The notes beneath the pieces are model-generated. The model made no database searches and was not told where the DNA came from. It saw only the letters and a list, made by a program, of their open reading frames with translations. A DNA stretch of 64,000 nt, taken from Acidobacteriaceae bacterium (GTDB taxonomy: Bacteria > Acidobacteriota > Terriglobia > Terriglobales > Acidobacteriaceae). The stretch covers positions 63,177 to 127,176 of the forward strand of contig PLBY01000059.1 in assembly GCA_003134655.1 (NCBI GenBank), in the 5' to 3' direction. Shown here in pieces: positions 49,788-59,134 of this stretch (the first letter of the stretch is position 1; every line of letters begins with the position of its first letter). The position numbers were made by a program, and so were the translations under genes.

Positions 49788-51251
49788 ATGCGAATGGGTA
49801 AGCAGTTACGCCTTTGTGGGAAGGCGCCGTGGGGGAAGCATTTCCTGACCGCGGCTTTGGTTCTGGTCTTCCTGATCCTGAGTGGCAGCCAAAACGCGAA
49901 TGCGATTCCGGCATTTGCCCGCAAGTACGGCCTGCGCTGCTCAGCCTGCCACGAATCTTGGCCGATGTTGAACTATTTCGGCCAGAAATTCAAAGATAAC
50001 GGCTACCAACTCATGAACGACCGGGATGCCCCGATCTGGCAGAACCCGGGGTACTGGCCGGTGACGTTCCGCATTATTCCCATCTGGCACCGTGTCAGCA
50101 CCGGCAAGGTTCTCGTAGACACTTATCCGGGTGGTGTCAACTCACCAAATTCTGCGGTTCAGCGGGTTACGACCTCCGGCTTCGATCTGAGCGGACTGGA
50201 CTTCCACACCGGCGGCACGCTGGAAAAGAACTTCTCGTTTTACGTGCTGCCGTCTTCGGACGCCACCGGTTCATTCCACTTCGAAACTGTGATGGCCCGT
50301 TTAGACAACCTGTTCGGGAGTCCGTGGCTCAACCTCAAGCTGGGAAAGTTTGAACTCGATAACCTGCTTTCCGAGAAGCGCATCCTGACGCTGACAGGAA
50401 ACGGAGGAATATACCAGCTCTATCACTTCATTCCGGTGGGCGACGGCAATATCTTCGGCCAAATGGGAGATAACCAGCTCGGTGTCGAAGTGATGGGCCA
50501 TTCCTGGAATGACCGCACTCGGTACTCCGCGGCTCTGATCAGTTCTGTCGACGGTAACGTCGGTCTGCCCTACGGCAGCGCCTACACCGGGTTCTTCACC
50601 TTCAGCCAGGCGTTCGACACGGGCAAGCTCGGAGTAGATCGCATCGGAGCTTACGCCATGATCGGGGAAGCGCCGACCTACTACCTGACGCAGGCTGGCA
50701 CGCCACTCGCGGGTTCGGGAATCACGAACAAGGGATTCAACCGCGAAGGCTTCGTTGGACAATTCTATTTCGGCCAGCACGTAGACCTGCAGGTGGTTAC
50801 TCAACACGGTTCGGATAACGTGTGGTTCGGGCAGGGCTACGGGGATTTGATCGGTGGCACAGTCAGCGGCAACAACTTGCCGGGGACGGGTCTTCCGACC
50901 GGAGCGCAAGCGCCGAGCTGGAACGGTGTGCTATTTGAACCCCACTACGTCTTCAGCCCGCAGCTCATCCTCATCGGACGATATGAAACGATTCGCATGT
51001 CGAAGCAGGCGAACGGAGCGGCATGCGTTGCGTGCGGCGGCTCGGGAGGCCCCTCGGCTTCCAACTTCGGCAACATCTCGACCTACACAGTCGGCATGCG
51101 CTATAACCCGTTCATGACCAGCCGGGCCGGTTTTGCTTGGCATAACGAGTACAACTGGCTGCACCAGGACGGCACCGGACCCACGCTCGGCCTCGGCACG
51201 GTCAACATAAATACCAGCGAATTCCTGACCGGATTTGACTTCGACTTCTAG
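49788..51251 (+). CDS. Outer-membrane porin-like protein with one c-type heme motif
   Basis: A 487-residue protein. ATG 49788 is chosen because GAGGAG lies 6 bases upstream and a clean signal peptide follows (FLTAALVLVFLILSGSQNANA). Just after it, GLRCSACHESWPMLNYFGQKFKDNGY has a single CxxCH heme site. The rest alternates aromatic strands and Gly/Asn turns as in an outer-membrane barrel (FDLSGLDFHTGGTLEKNFSFYVL, NLKLGKFELDNLLSEKR, YTVGMRYNPFMTSRAGFAWHNEYNWL) and ends FDFDF, a typical barrel C-terminus. It starts the plus-strand respiratory run and may pass electrons or ligands across the outer membrane. Confidence 0.75.
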   Translation: MRMGKQLRLCGKAPWGKHFLTAALVLVFLILSGSQNANAIPAFARKYGLRCSACHESWPMLNYFGQKFKDNGYQLMNDRDAPIWQNPGYWPVTFRIIPIWHRVSTGKVLVDTYPGGVNSPNSAVQRVTTSGFDLSGLDFHTGGTLEKNFSFYVLPSSDATGSFHFETVMARLDNLFGSPWLNLKLGKFELDNLLSEKRILTLTGNGGIYQLYHFIPVGDGNIFGQMGDNQLGVEVMGHSWNDRTRYSAALISSVDGNVGLPYGSAYTGFFTFSQAFDTGKLGVDRIGAYAMIGEAPTYYLTQAGTPLAGSGITNKGFNREGFVGQFYFGQHVDLQVVTQHGSDNVWFGQGYGDLIGGTVSGNNLPGTGLPTGAQAPSWNGVLFEPHYVFSPQLILIGRYETIRMSKQANGAACVACGGSGGPSASNFGNISTYTVGMRYNPFMTSRAGFAWHNEYNWLHQDGTGPTLGLGTVNINTSEFLTGFDFDF

Positions 51252-51263
51252 AGAGGAATGGAC

Positions 51264-52136
51264 ATGCGGACGAAATCACGAATGGTGGCGCTGCTTGGTG
51301 CGGCGGCTTTGACTCTCTCCACGGCTTCCTGGGCCCAGCTTACGCAGGTTGATTTGCAAACTCGCATGGGCACGGAAAGCCACATCGGGAACATCGCCGG
51401 TCATGCCAAGGACGGTGCCGCCGATTACCGCCGGTATTGTGTCGGCTGCCATGGCACGCTGGGAGATGGAAATGGCGAAAATGCCCCTTACATGCAGCCC
51501 CCCATCTACCAACAGCCACGAGACTTCCAGTTGGGCGTCTTCAAGTGCCGCTCCACACCGACCGGGACCTTGCCCACCGACCAGGATCTTTACGACGCCA
51601 TCACTCGCGGCTTTGATCGCTCCAACATGCCGCAATGGAGCACCTTCACAAAACAGCAGCGCGCAGACCTCGTCGCATGGGTCAAGCACTTCTCTCCGCG
51701 CTGGACAAACGAAAAGCTGGGAACGCCGATCCAGATTCCACCGGAGCCGGAAGTCACACCGGAGCGCATCAAGGCTGGCCGGGAGGTGTTTGCCCGCGTG
51801 CAATGCTGGAAGTGCCACGGAGTGCAGGGTATGGCCAACGGACCGTCGGCCGCTACCCTTGCGGACGATCTGGGCCGCCCGATTCAGCCATTCAACTTCA
51901 CTGATGGAACTCGCCCAAAATGCGGCGACACCGATCAGGACATTTACAGAATCTTCATGACCGGCTTGGATGGCACTCCTATGCCTTCGTTTGCCGACAA
52001 TATCAAACCTGATGAGGCGTGGGATCTGGTGTTCTATCTGCGCACCTTCATGTCTCAGAAGAGCAAAGAGAAGGAGATGGCAAAGACGCTGAATCTGAAG
52101 CCAGTCGATCCAAATGCCCCAGCGGGGCAGCAGTAG
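51264..52136 (+). CDS. Diheme cytochrome c
   Basis: A 290-residue periplasmic protein. Signal peptide (ALLGAAALTLSTASWA) from the ATG at 51264, which has AGAGGA 6 bases upstream. Two cytochrome c domains: YCVGCHGTLGDGNGENAPYM (about 55-75) with a later Met ligand in DRSNMPQWSTF, and VQCWKCHGVQGMANGP (about 175-190) with GTPMPSFAD. Likely electron donor to the CuA oxidase encoded downstream. Confidence 0.9.
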   Translation: MRTKSRMVALLGAAALTLSTASWAQLTQVDLQTRMGTESHIGNIAGHAKDGAADYRRYCVGCHGTLGDGNGENAPYMQPPIYQQPRDFQLGVFKCRSTPTGTLPTDQDLYDAITRGFDRSNMPQWSTFTKQQRADLVAWVKHFSPRWTNEKLGTPIQIPPEPEVTPERIKAGREVFARVQCWKCHGVQGMANGPSAATLADDLGRPIQPFNFTDGTRPKCGDTDQDIYRIFMTGLDGTPMPSFADNIKPDEAWDLVFYLRTFMSQKSKEKEMAKTLNLKPVDPNAPAGQQ

Positions 52137-52179
52137 CGCCAGAAGGTTCGACCAATTCGTAGGTAAAGGAGAGATTTCA

Positions 52180-52914
52180 ATGAGGAAGCACTTCAATTTC
52201 GCGGCTGTCGTGTCGGCAGTCGCTCTCATCTGCTGTGGCGCGCTGATCCTGGGCCATAAGGTCAATGCTGCCGGCGAAGGCAAGATTACCGGGACGGTCA
52301 AACTCGACGGGGCGGTTCCCCACATGAAGGGCATCGACATGTCGAAGGACCCTTACTGCTCCAAGGCACACGAGACTTCTCCGGCGCACCTCGAAACTGT
52401 TGTTGCTGGCGCCAACGGGGGATTGGAGAACGTGGTTCTCTACATCGCTGACTGGAGCGGCCCCGCCCAGGCATCCACCGCCGTCCCGGTATTCGATCAA
52501 AAAAATTGCATGTACACGCCACACGTGCTGGCGATGGATGTAGGGCAGACATTCAAGGTCACAACCAGCGATCAGACCACCCACAACATTCACCCGCTGC
52601 CCAACCCGATGACCGGCAATATTCCTTGGAACCAGTCGCAGCCGCCGGGTGCGGCGCCGGTCGAAAAGAGCTGGAAGGCGCCGGAAGTGATCCCGGTGAA
52701 GTGCAACATCCATCCCTGGATGAACGGCTGGTATGTGGTGGTGAAAGGGCCCTACGCAACCACTGACGGGAACGGAAACTACACCATCGAGAATGTACCG
52801 CCGGGAAACTACACGGTAACGGCTTGGCAGGAAACCTACGGCACCCAAACCGCAAAAGTGACGGTAGCCGCGGGAGCGCCAGCTAAGGCCGATTTTACGT
52901 TTAAAGCAAAGTAG
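52180..52914 (+). CDS. Periplasmic cupredoxin-like protein with carboxypeptidase-regulatory end
   Basis: A 244-residue exported protein; ATG 52180 follows AAAGGAGAG. Signal peptide (FAAVVSAVALICCGALILG). The middle reads like a blue-copper-type fold with potential metal ligands QTTHNIHPLPN and VKCNIHPWMNGWYVV (His, Cys, His, Met). The end (TTDGNGNYTIENVPPGNYTVTAWQETYG) is a carboxypeptidase regulatory-like beta domain. A CxxHxxxM arrangement in the right order suggests electron transfer or copper delivery to the oxidase. Confidence 0.75.
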   Translation: MRKHFNFAAVVSAVALICCGALILGHKVNAAGEGKITGTVKLDGAVPHMKGIDMSKDPYCSKAHETSPAHLETVVAGANGGLENVVLYIADWSGPAQASTAVPVFDQKNCMYTPHVLAMDVGQTFKVTTSDQTTHNIHPLPNPMTGNIPWNQSQPPGAAPVEKSWKAPEVIPVKCNIHPWMNGWYVVVKGPYATTDGNGNYTIENVPPGNYTVTAWQETYGTQTAKVTVAAGAPAKADFTFKAK

Positions 52915-53017
52915 ACGTCGGATCGATCCAGGTTGCGCGCTGGATAATTCTGCAGTCGTTGTGAACAAGAGCTGACGAGGCCGGGGCGGCAAGGCCCGGC
53001 CGGGGGGGCGAAGTATC

Positions 53018-53821
53018 ATGGCGAAATTCTTTGCGGTCACCATCATCGCAATCGCGATTATTTCCGCGATTCCGATCCTGCGGCACACATGGTGGATGGC
53101 AGAAGATATCTCGACGCACGGCGCGCCGATTGACGAACAAATGTCGGAGACGATGGCGGAGGCAGGCATCGCGTTCCTGGCTTCGCAGTTCATCCTGGCG
53201 TTCTTTATCTGGAAGTTCTCCAATCCCAAGCCGGGCGATAAGGTCAAGAATTTCCCCGGTGGCGCCAAAGCCATGGTGTGGGCCGCGGTTCTGCTGGTGG
53301 GAACGGAGGTTATGGCACTGGGCGTCTTCGGCGTGAAGGCCTGGGCCAACGTTTATTTCACTCCACCTTCCGCAGACGCGATGTCCGTTCAAGTGCAAGC
53401 CGGGCAGTTCGCGTTTTATTTCCGCTACCCCGGCCCCGACGGAAAGTTTGCTACCGCGCACCCTGACCTCATCAGCGAAGCCAACCAGAACTTCTATGGT
53501 CTTGATCTGGACCACGATCCGGACGCCAAAGACGACATTGTCACTGCACAGATGGCCGTCCCGGTGAATCGCGAGATCCATTTACTCATGCACACCAAGG
53601 ACGTAGGGCATTCGTTTTTCGTGCCGGAGTTGCGGGTGCAGCAGGATTTCGTTCCCGGGCTTGATCTTTCGCTGCATTTCACTGCAACCAAGGTTGGCAA
53701 GTACGAGATCGTCTGCACCCAGTTGTGCGGTCTCGGACACTACAACATGAAGGCTTACATTTCGGTGTTGTCCCAACCGGACTTTGACAATTGGCTGAAG
53801 CAGCAAGCAGCAATGCAGTGA
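53018..53821 (+). CDS. coxB: Cytochrome c oxidase subunit II
   Basis: A 267-residue subunit with two N-terminal membrane helices. The CuA site is complete: GHSFFVPELRVQQDFVPG, then YEIVCTQLCGLGHYNM, giving the Cys-x3-Cys pair, both His, Met and the backbone Glu/Gln position. No fused cytochrome c domain. It accepts electrons from the cytochrome c at 51264 and passes them to subunit I. Confidence 0.93.
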   Translation: MAKFFAVTIIAIAIISAIPILRHTWWMAEDISTHGAPIDEQMSETMAEAGIAFLASQFILAFFIWKFSNPKPGDKVKNFPGGAKAMVWAAVLLVGTEVMALGVFGVKAWANVYFTPPSADAMSVQVQAGQFAFYFRYPGPDGKFATAHPDLISEANQNFYGLDLDHDPDAKDDIVTAQMAVPVNREIHLLMHTKDVGHSFFVPELRVQQDFVPGLDLSLHFTATKVGKYEIVCTQLCGLGHYNMKAYISVLSQPDFDNWLKQQAAMQ

Positions 53822-53871
53822 GCGAATACTGTCCGCACTCTGTGCGGCACAGAGATCTCCTGAGGTGAGTC

Positions 53872-55659
53872 ATGCACGATATGGCGAAACACGACGCCGC
53901 GGCACATCACGCGCCGACGAGTTTTATCTCAAAGCACGTCTTCAGCCTGGATCACAAGGTCATCGGTAAGCAGTACTACGGGCTTGCGCTACTCGCTGCT
54001 CTGGTAGGCATGGGGCTTTCCTGGTTGATGCGCATCCACCTGGGGTGGACCAACTTTGCCATTCCCGGACTGCATTTGCTGACCAAGAACGGCGCACCCG
54101 GCAACGTGATGACGCCAGAGTTCTACCTGCAATTGATGACCATGCACGCCACGATCATGGTCTTTTTCGTCCTGACTACGGCTCCGTTCGCGGCCTTCGG
54201 CAACTACTTCTTGCCGATCCAGGTCGGCGCCGAGGACATGCCCTTCCCCCACTTCAACATGATGTCGTTCTGGGTCACGTTCGTGGCCTTTCTGGTCTTG
54301 GTGTCCTCGTTCTTTGTTGGCACGGGACCCACGCTCGGCGGTTGGACACAGTATGCGCCGCTCAGTGCTCTGGGAGAGGTTGCCGGTCCCGGCGAAGGAA
54401 CGGGCGTGGTTCTCTGGGCTGCTTCCATTGGGATCTTCTGCATTGGGCAACTTCTCGGTTCCTTGAACTTCATCACCACGACGCTGGATATGCGAACCCG
54501 GGGCATGAGCTTGTGGCGTTTGCCACTCAGTGCCTGGGCCTGGTTCATTACTTCCTGCATGGGCCTGACGGCTTTCGCGGTGTTGATGCCTGCCTGCATC
54601 CTCCTGATTCTGGATCACGTGGCGGGAACCAGCTTTTTTGTGTCCAGTAATATTGTCATCAACGACCAAATGCAACCGCACTCCGGCGGATCAACCCTGC
54701 TCTGGCAGCACCTTTTCTGGTTCTTCGGGCATCCCGAGGTCTATATCGCGATCGTGCCCGGCATGGGGATCGTCTCGCATGTCCTGATCACCAATATGCG
54801 CAAACCGATGCTCAGCCACAGAGTGCTGATTTACTCGATGGGTGCTCTGGCAGTTCTCAGCTATATGGTCTATGGGCATCACATGTTCGTCAGTGGGATG
54901 AATCCGGTTTCGTCGCTGGCATTCTCCTTTCCCACTTTGGTGATTACGATTCCCTCCACGATCGTGGTGCTGATCTGGCTTGGCAGCCTTTATGGGGCGA
55001 AGTTGCGCATTAACGCAGCATCCCTCTTTAGTTTGGGATTCATTTCGATGTTCATCGCCGGAGGGGTGAGCGGCTTCTTCCTGGCGCAGCCCTCAATCGA
55101 CATCATGCTGCATGCGACTTACTTTGTGGTAGGACACTTCCACCTGGTGATGGGCGTCGCGGCGATGTTTGGGATTTTCGCCGGAACCTATTTCTGGTTC
55201 CCCAAGATGTATGGCCGTATGATGAACGAAACCCTGGGCAAGGTTCACTTCTGGCTCAGCTTCGTCGGTGCCTATGCCATCTTCATGCCATTCCACTACC
55301 TGGGTCTGGCGGGTAACGTCCGCCGCTACCAGGCGTTTTCGCCTGACTACATGCAGCCGCTTATTCCTTTGCACCGGTTTATTACGGTGGCAGCGTTGAT
55401 CACGGGGTTCGCACAGCTCATCTTCCTGTACAACCTCATCCATAGCCGTTTCAAGGGCGAGCCAGCCACAGACAATCCCTGGCAAGCGACGTCGTTGGAA
55501 TGGAGCACGCCCACCACACCGCCGCCGCACAACAACTTTGGCGACAAACTGCCGGAGGTTTTCCACGATCCATACCAATACGGAGTGGAGGGGACGGCCG
55601 GTGACTATGTGATGCAAACCTCACCCGAAAAAATCACGACAGGCCACGACGAGGCGTAA
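53872..55659 (+). CDS. coxA: Cytochrome c oxidase subunit I
   Basis: A 595-residue heme-copper oxidase core with about 12 helices. Low-spin heme ligands are in MTMHATIMVF and the VVGHFHLVMG region. The CuB/Tyr crosslink helix FFGHPEVYIAIVPG carries the E and Y expected in A1-type oxidases. The K-channel/CuB His pair is YGHHMFVSGMNP, and GAEDMPFPHFNMMSFW holds the D-channel Asp, but one of the usual Asn residues there reads Met. ATG 53872 follows GAGGTGAGTC. Confidence 0.94.
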   Translation: MHDMAKHDAAAHHAPTSFISKHVFSLDHKVIGKQYYGLALLAALVGMGLSWLMRIHLGWTNFAIPGLHLLTKNGAPGNVMTPEFYLQLMTMHATIMVFFVLTTAPFAAFGNYFLPIQVGAEDMPFPHFNMMSFWVTFVAFLVLVSSFFVGTGPTLGGWTQYAPLSALGEVAGPGEGTGVVLWAASIGIFCIGQLLGSLNFITTTLDMRTRGMSLWRLPLSAWAWFITSCMGLTAFAVLMPACILLILDHVAGTSFFVSSNIVINDQMQPHSGGSTLLWQHLFWFFGHPEVYIAIVPGMGIVSHVLITNMRKPMLSHRVLIYSMGALAVLSYMVYGHHMFVSGMNPVSSLAFSFPTLVITIPSTIVVLIWLGSLYGAKLRINAASLFSLGFISMFIAGGVSGFFLAQPSIDIMLHATYFVVGHFHLVMGVAAMFGIFAGTYFWFPKMYGRMMNETLGKVHFWLSFVGAYAIFMPFHYLGLAGNVRRYQAFSPDYMQPLIPLHRFITVAALITGFAQLIFLYNLIHSRFKGEPATDNPWQATSLEWSTPTTPPPHNNFGDKLPEVFHDPYQYGVEGTAGDYVMQTSPEKITTGHDEA

Positions 55660-55689
55660 TCGATTCTAGGATTGGAGTCTATAAGTCTT

Positions 55690-56373
55690 ATGGCGACCAC
55701 CGTACCCGAACCGCCAAAAATCGAGGAACGACGCGATCCTCCGCGGCCGACAGGCAACTCCGGTAATGGTGGCTGGCGGAACGTGGTACCCGCAGACGGC
55801 AAATTGCCGGCTGTGAAGGACTACTCTCCGCCGCCGGCTTCCACAGGCATCTGGGTCGTACTCGCGTCGATTGCGATGAGCTTCGCGGCCTTCACCAGCG
55901 CCCTGATCGTTCGCCAGGGATCAGCGCTGGATTGGCGGCATCTCGCTCTGCCTCGCATTCTTTACCTGAATACCCTGGTGCTGTTCGCCAGTAGCGTCGC
56001 TCTGGAAGTGGCGCGCAGGCGCGTAGGCTCCTTCATGGTTGGGCGTAAGAGTCAGGTTGCCAGGCCGGCTCGTTGGCTGTACATCTCTCTCTTTCTGGGC
56101 TTGCTTTTTGTTGCTGGCCAGTACGTGGCTTGGGCGCAATTGCGTTCCCAGGGAGTTTTTCTGGCCACGAATCCAAACAGTTCTTTCTTCTATGTCCTGA
56201 CTGCTATCCATGCTCTGCACGTGCTGGGAGGACTGGGCGGGTTGGTCCGGGTTATTTATCGCCTGGATAAGTCGATTCTGCGAAAAAGCACGCTGGATGC
56301 GACATCGTATTACTGGCATTTTATGGACGTGCTTTGGGTGTATCTGCTGTTGTTGCTGTGGTTCAAGCTGTAG
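55690..56373 (+). CDS. Cytochrome c oxidase subunit III-like protein (first copy)
   Basis: A 227-residue membrane protein with a Pro-rich N-terminal extension of about 50 residues. Five helices follow, ending in TAIHALHVLGGLGGLVRVIYRL and SYYWHFMDVLWVYLLLLLWFKL, the normal subunit III signature. Start at 55690 after a GGAG further upstream. Together with the next gene it gives two subunit III-type proteins in one operon. Confidence 0.88.
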   Translation: MATTVPEPPKIEERRDPPRPTGNSGNGGWRNVVPADGKLPAVKDYSPPPASTGIWVVLASIAMSFAAFTSALIVRQGSALDWRHLALPRILYLNTLVLFASSVALEVARRRVGSFMVGRKSQVARPARWLYISLFLGLLFVAGQYVAWAQLRSQGVFLATNPNSSFFYVLTAIHALHVLGGLGGLVRVIYRLDKSILRKSTLDATSYYWHFMDVLWVYLLLLLWFKL

Positions 56374-56397
56374 GACGCTCGTTCGAGAGGAGACACC

Positions 56398-57012
56398 GTG
56401 AGCCAAGCAGAAGTGATGGGAGCACACTCAGGCCTGATGGAACAACCGACATTTTCGGTTCCGGCCAAGAAAATGGCGATGTGGCTGTTCATTATCGCTG
56501 ACAGCGCGACCTTTGCCGGCTGTCTGGTGGCCTATGGATTCATACGCAACGCCACTCCGAATTGGCCCAGACCGTTTCACAGCATAACCAATGTAGCGTT
56601 GATGACCTTCATACTGCTGACCAGCAGTTTGACCATGCTCTTTGGCGTACGCTCCGCTCAGAGAGGCGACAAAGCCGGTGCGTTCCGCTGGACGATGATT
56701 ACGGCCGTGGCCGGAATTCTGTTTGCGACGCTTCACATTCGAGAGTGGTTTGCAATGATTGGCGAGGGGGCGACTCTTTTCCATAATCCGTGGGGAACGC
56801 CTCTGTTCAGTTCGCTGTTCTTCAGCATCACTGGTCTGCATCTGCTGCACGTGACAGGCGGTGTAGTCGCCCTGATCGCCGTGGGACTGCGCTATCAGGG
56901 CGGCCGTTACAAGGCTGATGACCTCGAGATTACAGGGCTGTACTGGCACTTTGTAGATCTGGTTTGGATGTTCGTCGTGCCGCTTGTGTATCTTTTGAAC
57001 TTGGCCCACTGA
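56398..57012 (+). CDS. coxC: Cytochrome c oxidase subunit III-like protein (second copy)
   Basis: A 204-residue protein with five helices: KMAMWLFIIADSATFAGCLVAYGFIR, SLTMLFGVRSAQRG, HIREWFAMIGEGATLF, LHLLHVTGGVVALIAVGLRY and GLYWHFVDLVWMFVVPLVYLL. These match the core of subunit III more closely than the first copy. GTG start. Subunit III stabilises the core and proton uptake. Confidence 0.9.
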   Translation: MSQAEVMGAHSGLMEQPTFSVPAKKMAMWLFIIADSATFAGCLVAYGFIRNATPNWPRPFHSITNVALMTFILLTSSLTMLFGVRSAQRGDKAGAFRWTMITAVAGILFATLHIREWFAMIGEGATLFHNPWGTPLFSSLFFSITGLHLLHVTGGVVALIAVGLRYQGGRYKADDLEITGLYWHFVDLVWMFVVPLVYLLNLAH

Positions 57013-57038
57013 AAAACTGAAAGAGGCAGGCAACTTCT

Positions 57039-57347
57039 ATGACTACCGCCGAAACACAGAGTAGTGGAGCGAAAAAAGACCTTATCGTCTACGTTTGCAT
57101 ACTGGCCCTGGCAGGGATACAGTTCCTCATCGCCTATCAGGACATCAGCGCGTCTCAGATGTTCGTGCGGATGCTCATTGTCGCGGTCGTTGAGGCCGCG
57201 CTGGCGCTCCTGTTTTTTATGCACTTGTGGGAGAATCGCGGACTAAAGTGGTTTGTGTTGATTTTCACGGTTTCTGTCATCCTTGGGATGCAGTATGGAT
57301 GGACTGACAGCTTCCGGATACTCGATGGCGCTCCCTGGGCAAAGTAG
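57039..57347 (+). CDS. Cytochrome c oxidase subunit IV-like protein
   Basis: A 102-residue protein with three helices (LIVYVCILALAGIQFLIAY, MFVRMLIVAVVEAALALLFFMHLW, LKWFVLIFTVSVILGMQYGW). FFMHLW and the helix pattern match bacterial subunit IV (CtaF/CyoD type). Small accessory subunit completing the operon. Confidence 0.88.
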   Translation: MTTAETQSSGAKKDLIVYVCILALAGIQFLIAYQDISASQMFVRMLIVAVVEAALALLFFMHLWENRGLKWFVLIFTVSVILGMQYGWTDSFRILDGAPWAK

Positions 57348-57382
57348 CCGGCGCGGCAGCGAACCTTCGGAAGAGGCAACCA

Positions 57383-57661
57383 TTGAAGGCACTGAAACAA
57401 GTCGCGATGTTTGGGATTCTGCTCGCGGGTGTAGTCATCCTGCTGGCGCCTACGTCGGCATTTGCCCAGAGTTGCGCCCTTTGCTATACGCAAGCGGCAT
57501 CCTCGGGCTCTCGCATGATTCAGGCGTTGAAGAGCGGGATTCTGGTCCTCATCATTCCTCCCACCCTCGGATCGGTGGGCATGATCTTTGTTGTGCACCG
57601 CAAGCGCAATCAGGTTCGGCGGACCGACCAGAGTGACGATCAATCCGATCAAGAGTGGTAA
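57383..57661 (+). CDS. Small exported membrane protein with CxxC motif
   Basis: A 92-residue protein from TTG 57383 with GGAAGAGG 6 bases upstream. A signal peptide or first helix (FGILLAGVVILLAPTSAFA) is followed by QSCALCYTQAASSGSRMIQALKSGI, a second helix (LVLIIPPTLGSVGMIFVVH) and a charged tail (RKRNQVRRTDQSDDQSDQEW). The CxxC next to the membrane, directly after oxidase genes, suggests a role in copper or heme insertion; unproven. I recall the same small family after oxidase operons in other Acidobacteriota. Confidence 0.65.
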   Translation: MKALKQVAMFGILLAGVVILLAPTSAFAQSCALCYTQAASSGSRMIQALKSGILVLIIPPTLGSVGMIFVVHRKRNQVRRTDQSDDQSDQEW

Positions 57662-57799
57662 GGTCGTGAACGCGCCATAGTATGTTGCGTGAGATCCGTT
57701 AAAGATAGCGTTCGTCCCTCGGCTTTTCTCATTGTGGGTCACGGGAATTCACCAACCGGCGTTTCGCGACAATTCTGGAACCAGTTCCTTCCGCGAGGG

Positions 57800-58984
57800 A
57801 TGGCTCTTGCCATCGCCTCGCTAGACCTGTTCGCCCCGGTAGTCGCCTCCGCGCAGGTCCCAGTTCCAGTCCCAGGAATTCGATCGGAGATGCATCGTGT
57901 CCGAACCCTTCCCCTCACAAAGTTCTACGACACTCCTGATCCATTGCCCGCGGGCAAGCCGGGAGAACTGATCCGCTCGCAGCCATTTGACGAATACGAA
58001 CTCCCGCTCTCCGTCTCCGCCGTTCGCATTCTGTATCACTCTCGATCCGCGAGCGGAGAAAACGTGGCAGTGTCTGGAGTCGTGCTCTATCCGTACGGCA
58101 AGAAGCCGCCTGCCGGGGGGTGGCCAGTCATCGCGTGGGCCCACGCGGCTACTGGCGTTGCGCATCAGTGCGCTCCTTCGCTGATGAGAAATGTAGGGCA
58201 CGGTCCGTTCCTCTCGATGTATGTGAACCTGGGGTATGCCGTGGTCGCCACAGATTACGCGGGGCTCGGAACCAGGTTCCGGAACGCCTTTCTGGATGGT
58301 CCGTCCAATGCGAGCGACGTCATCAATTCCGTTCTGGCAGCCCGCGCTGCCGCGCCCCAGTTGGGCGCGAGGTGGATTGTCATGGGCGAGGCCGAGGGAG
58401 CTTTGGCAGCGACGGCAGTTGCAGACAAGGAAAGCGAGGTTCGCGACCAAAATTACCTCGGAGCTATCGCGATTTCAGTTCTTGCCAGCGTGCGAGAAAC
58501 CTATGAGCGCCCCGTGAACGGTTCTGCCAGCACCCTGCTTACGTCCCTCGCTTATGGAATTAAGACGGTTTACCCGCAGTTCCAAGTAACCCACATGCTG
58601 ACGGAGAAGGCCCTGGCACGCTACAACCAACTGGAGCAGACGTGCTCTCCGTCAACGACGACCCCAGATTTGTCCGCTGCGGAGATCGTGAAGCCAGCGT
58701 GGGAGACCAATTCATTCGTGCGCAGGTATTTTGATCGCAATGAGCTTGGCCAGACACGGGCGTATGGTCCAATCTTCGTAATCACGGGGGATGCCGATCC
58801 AGCAATTCCCCCAACAACTCGGGCGGAAGCGTTTGCTCGCATGTGCGAACAAGGCGATCGGGTTCAATGGGAACGATATCCCAACCTCAACGCGGGAAGA
58901 GTCATTGGCGACTCCGTGAGGGACCAGATTGGGTGGATCGAGTCCCGGTTTGCCGGTCGTCCGTCTCCGACCAACTGTCCTTAG
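57800..58984 (+). CDS. Exported alpha/beta-hydrolase (secretory lipase-like) lacking its nucleophile
   Basis: About 394 residues from ATG 57800, where a signal peptide begins (MALAIASLDLFAPVVASAQ); GTG 57689 in frame is an alternative. The fold matches the secretory lipase family: VLYPYGKKPPAGGWPVIAWAHAATG, then LNLGYAVVATDYAGLGT (written here MYVNLGYAVVATDYAGLG) and VINSVLAARAAAPQLG. At the nucleophile elbow, WIVMGEAEGALAA has Ala where Ser of GxSxG should be. FVITGDADPAIPP keeps the acid, but the usual His loop reads YPNLNAGRVIGDSV with no His. So two of three catalytic residues are missing, and it is probably a non-enzymatic binding protein. Confidence 0.8.
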   Translation: MALAIASLDLFAPVVASAQVPVPVPGIRSEMHRVRTLPLTKFYDTPDPLPAGKPGELIRSQPFDEYELPLSVSAVRILYHSRSASGENVAVSGVVLYPYGKKPPAGGWPVIAWAHAATGVAHQCAPSLMRNVGHGPFLSMYVNLGYAVVATDYAGLGTRFRNAFLDGPSNASDVINSVLAARAAAPQLGARWIVMGEAEGALAATAVADKESEVRDQNYLGAIAISVLASVRETYERPVNGSASTLLTSLAYGIKTVYPQFQVTHMLTEKALARYNQLEQTCSPSTTTPDLSAAEIVKPAWETNSFVRRYFDRNELGQTRAYGPIFVITGDADPAIPPTTRAEAFARMCEQGDRVQWERYPNLNAGRVIGDSVRDQIGWIESRFAGRPSPTNCP

Positions 58985-59134
58985 AACTGGTCTCAAAGCT
59001 GCGCGGCGAAAACATTGTCGTCACGTTGCTGGTTCACTTCTGGCTTTACCGTTCCCATGCAAAACAACCCTGACGCATTTCCCCCGCCCCGTGGCATAAT
59101 CTTCGGCAACGTCTCCCAAATCAGGTGCCAACCG

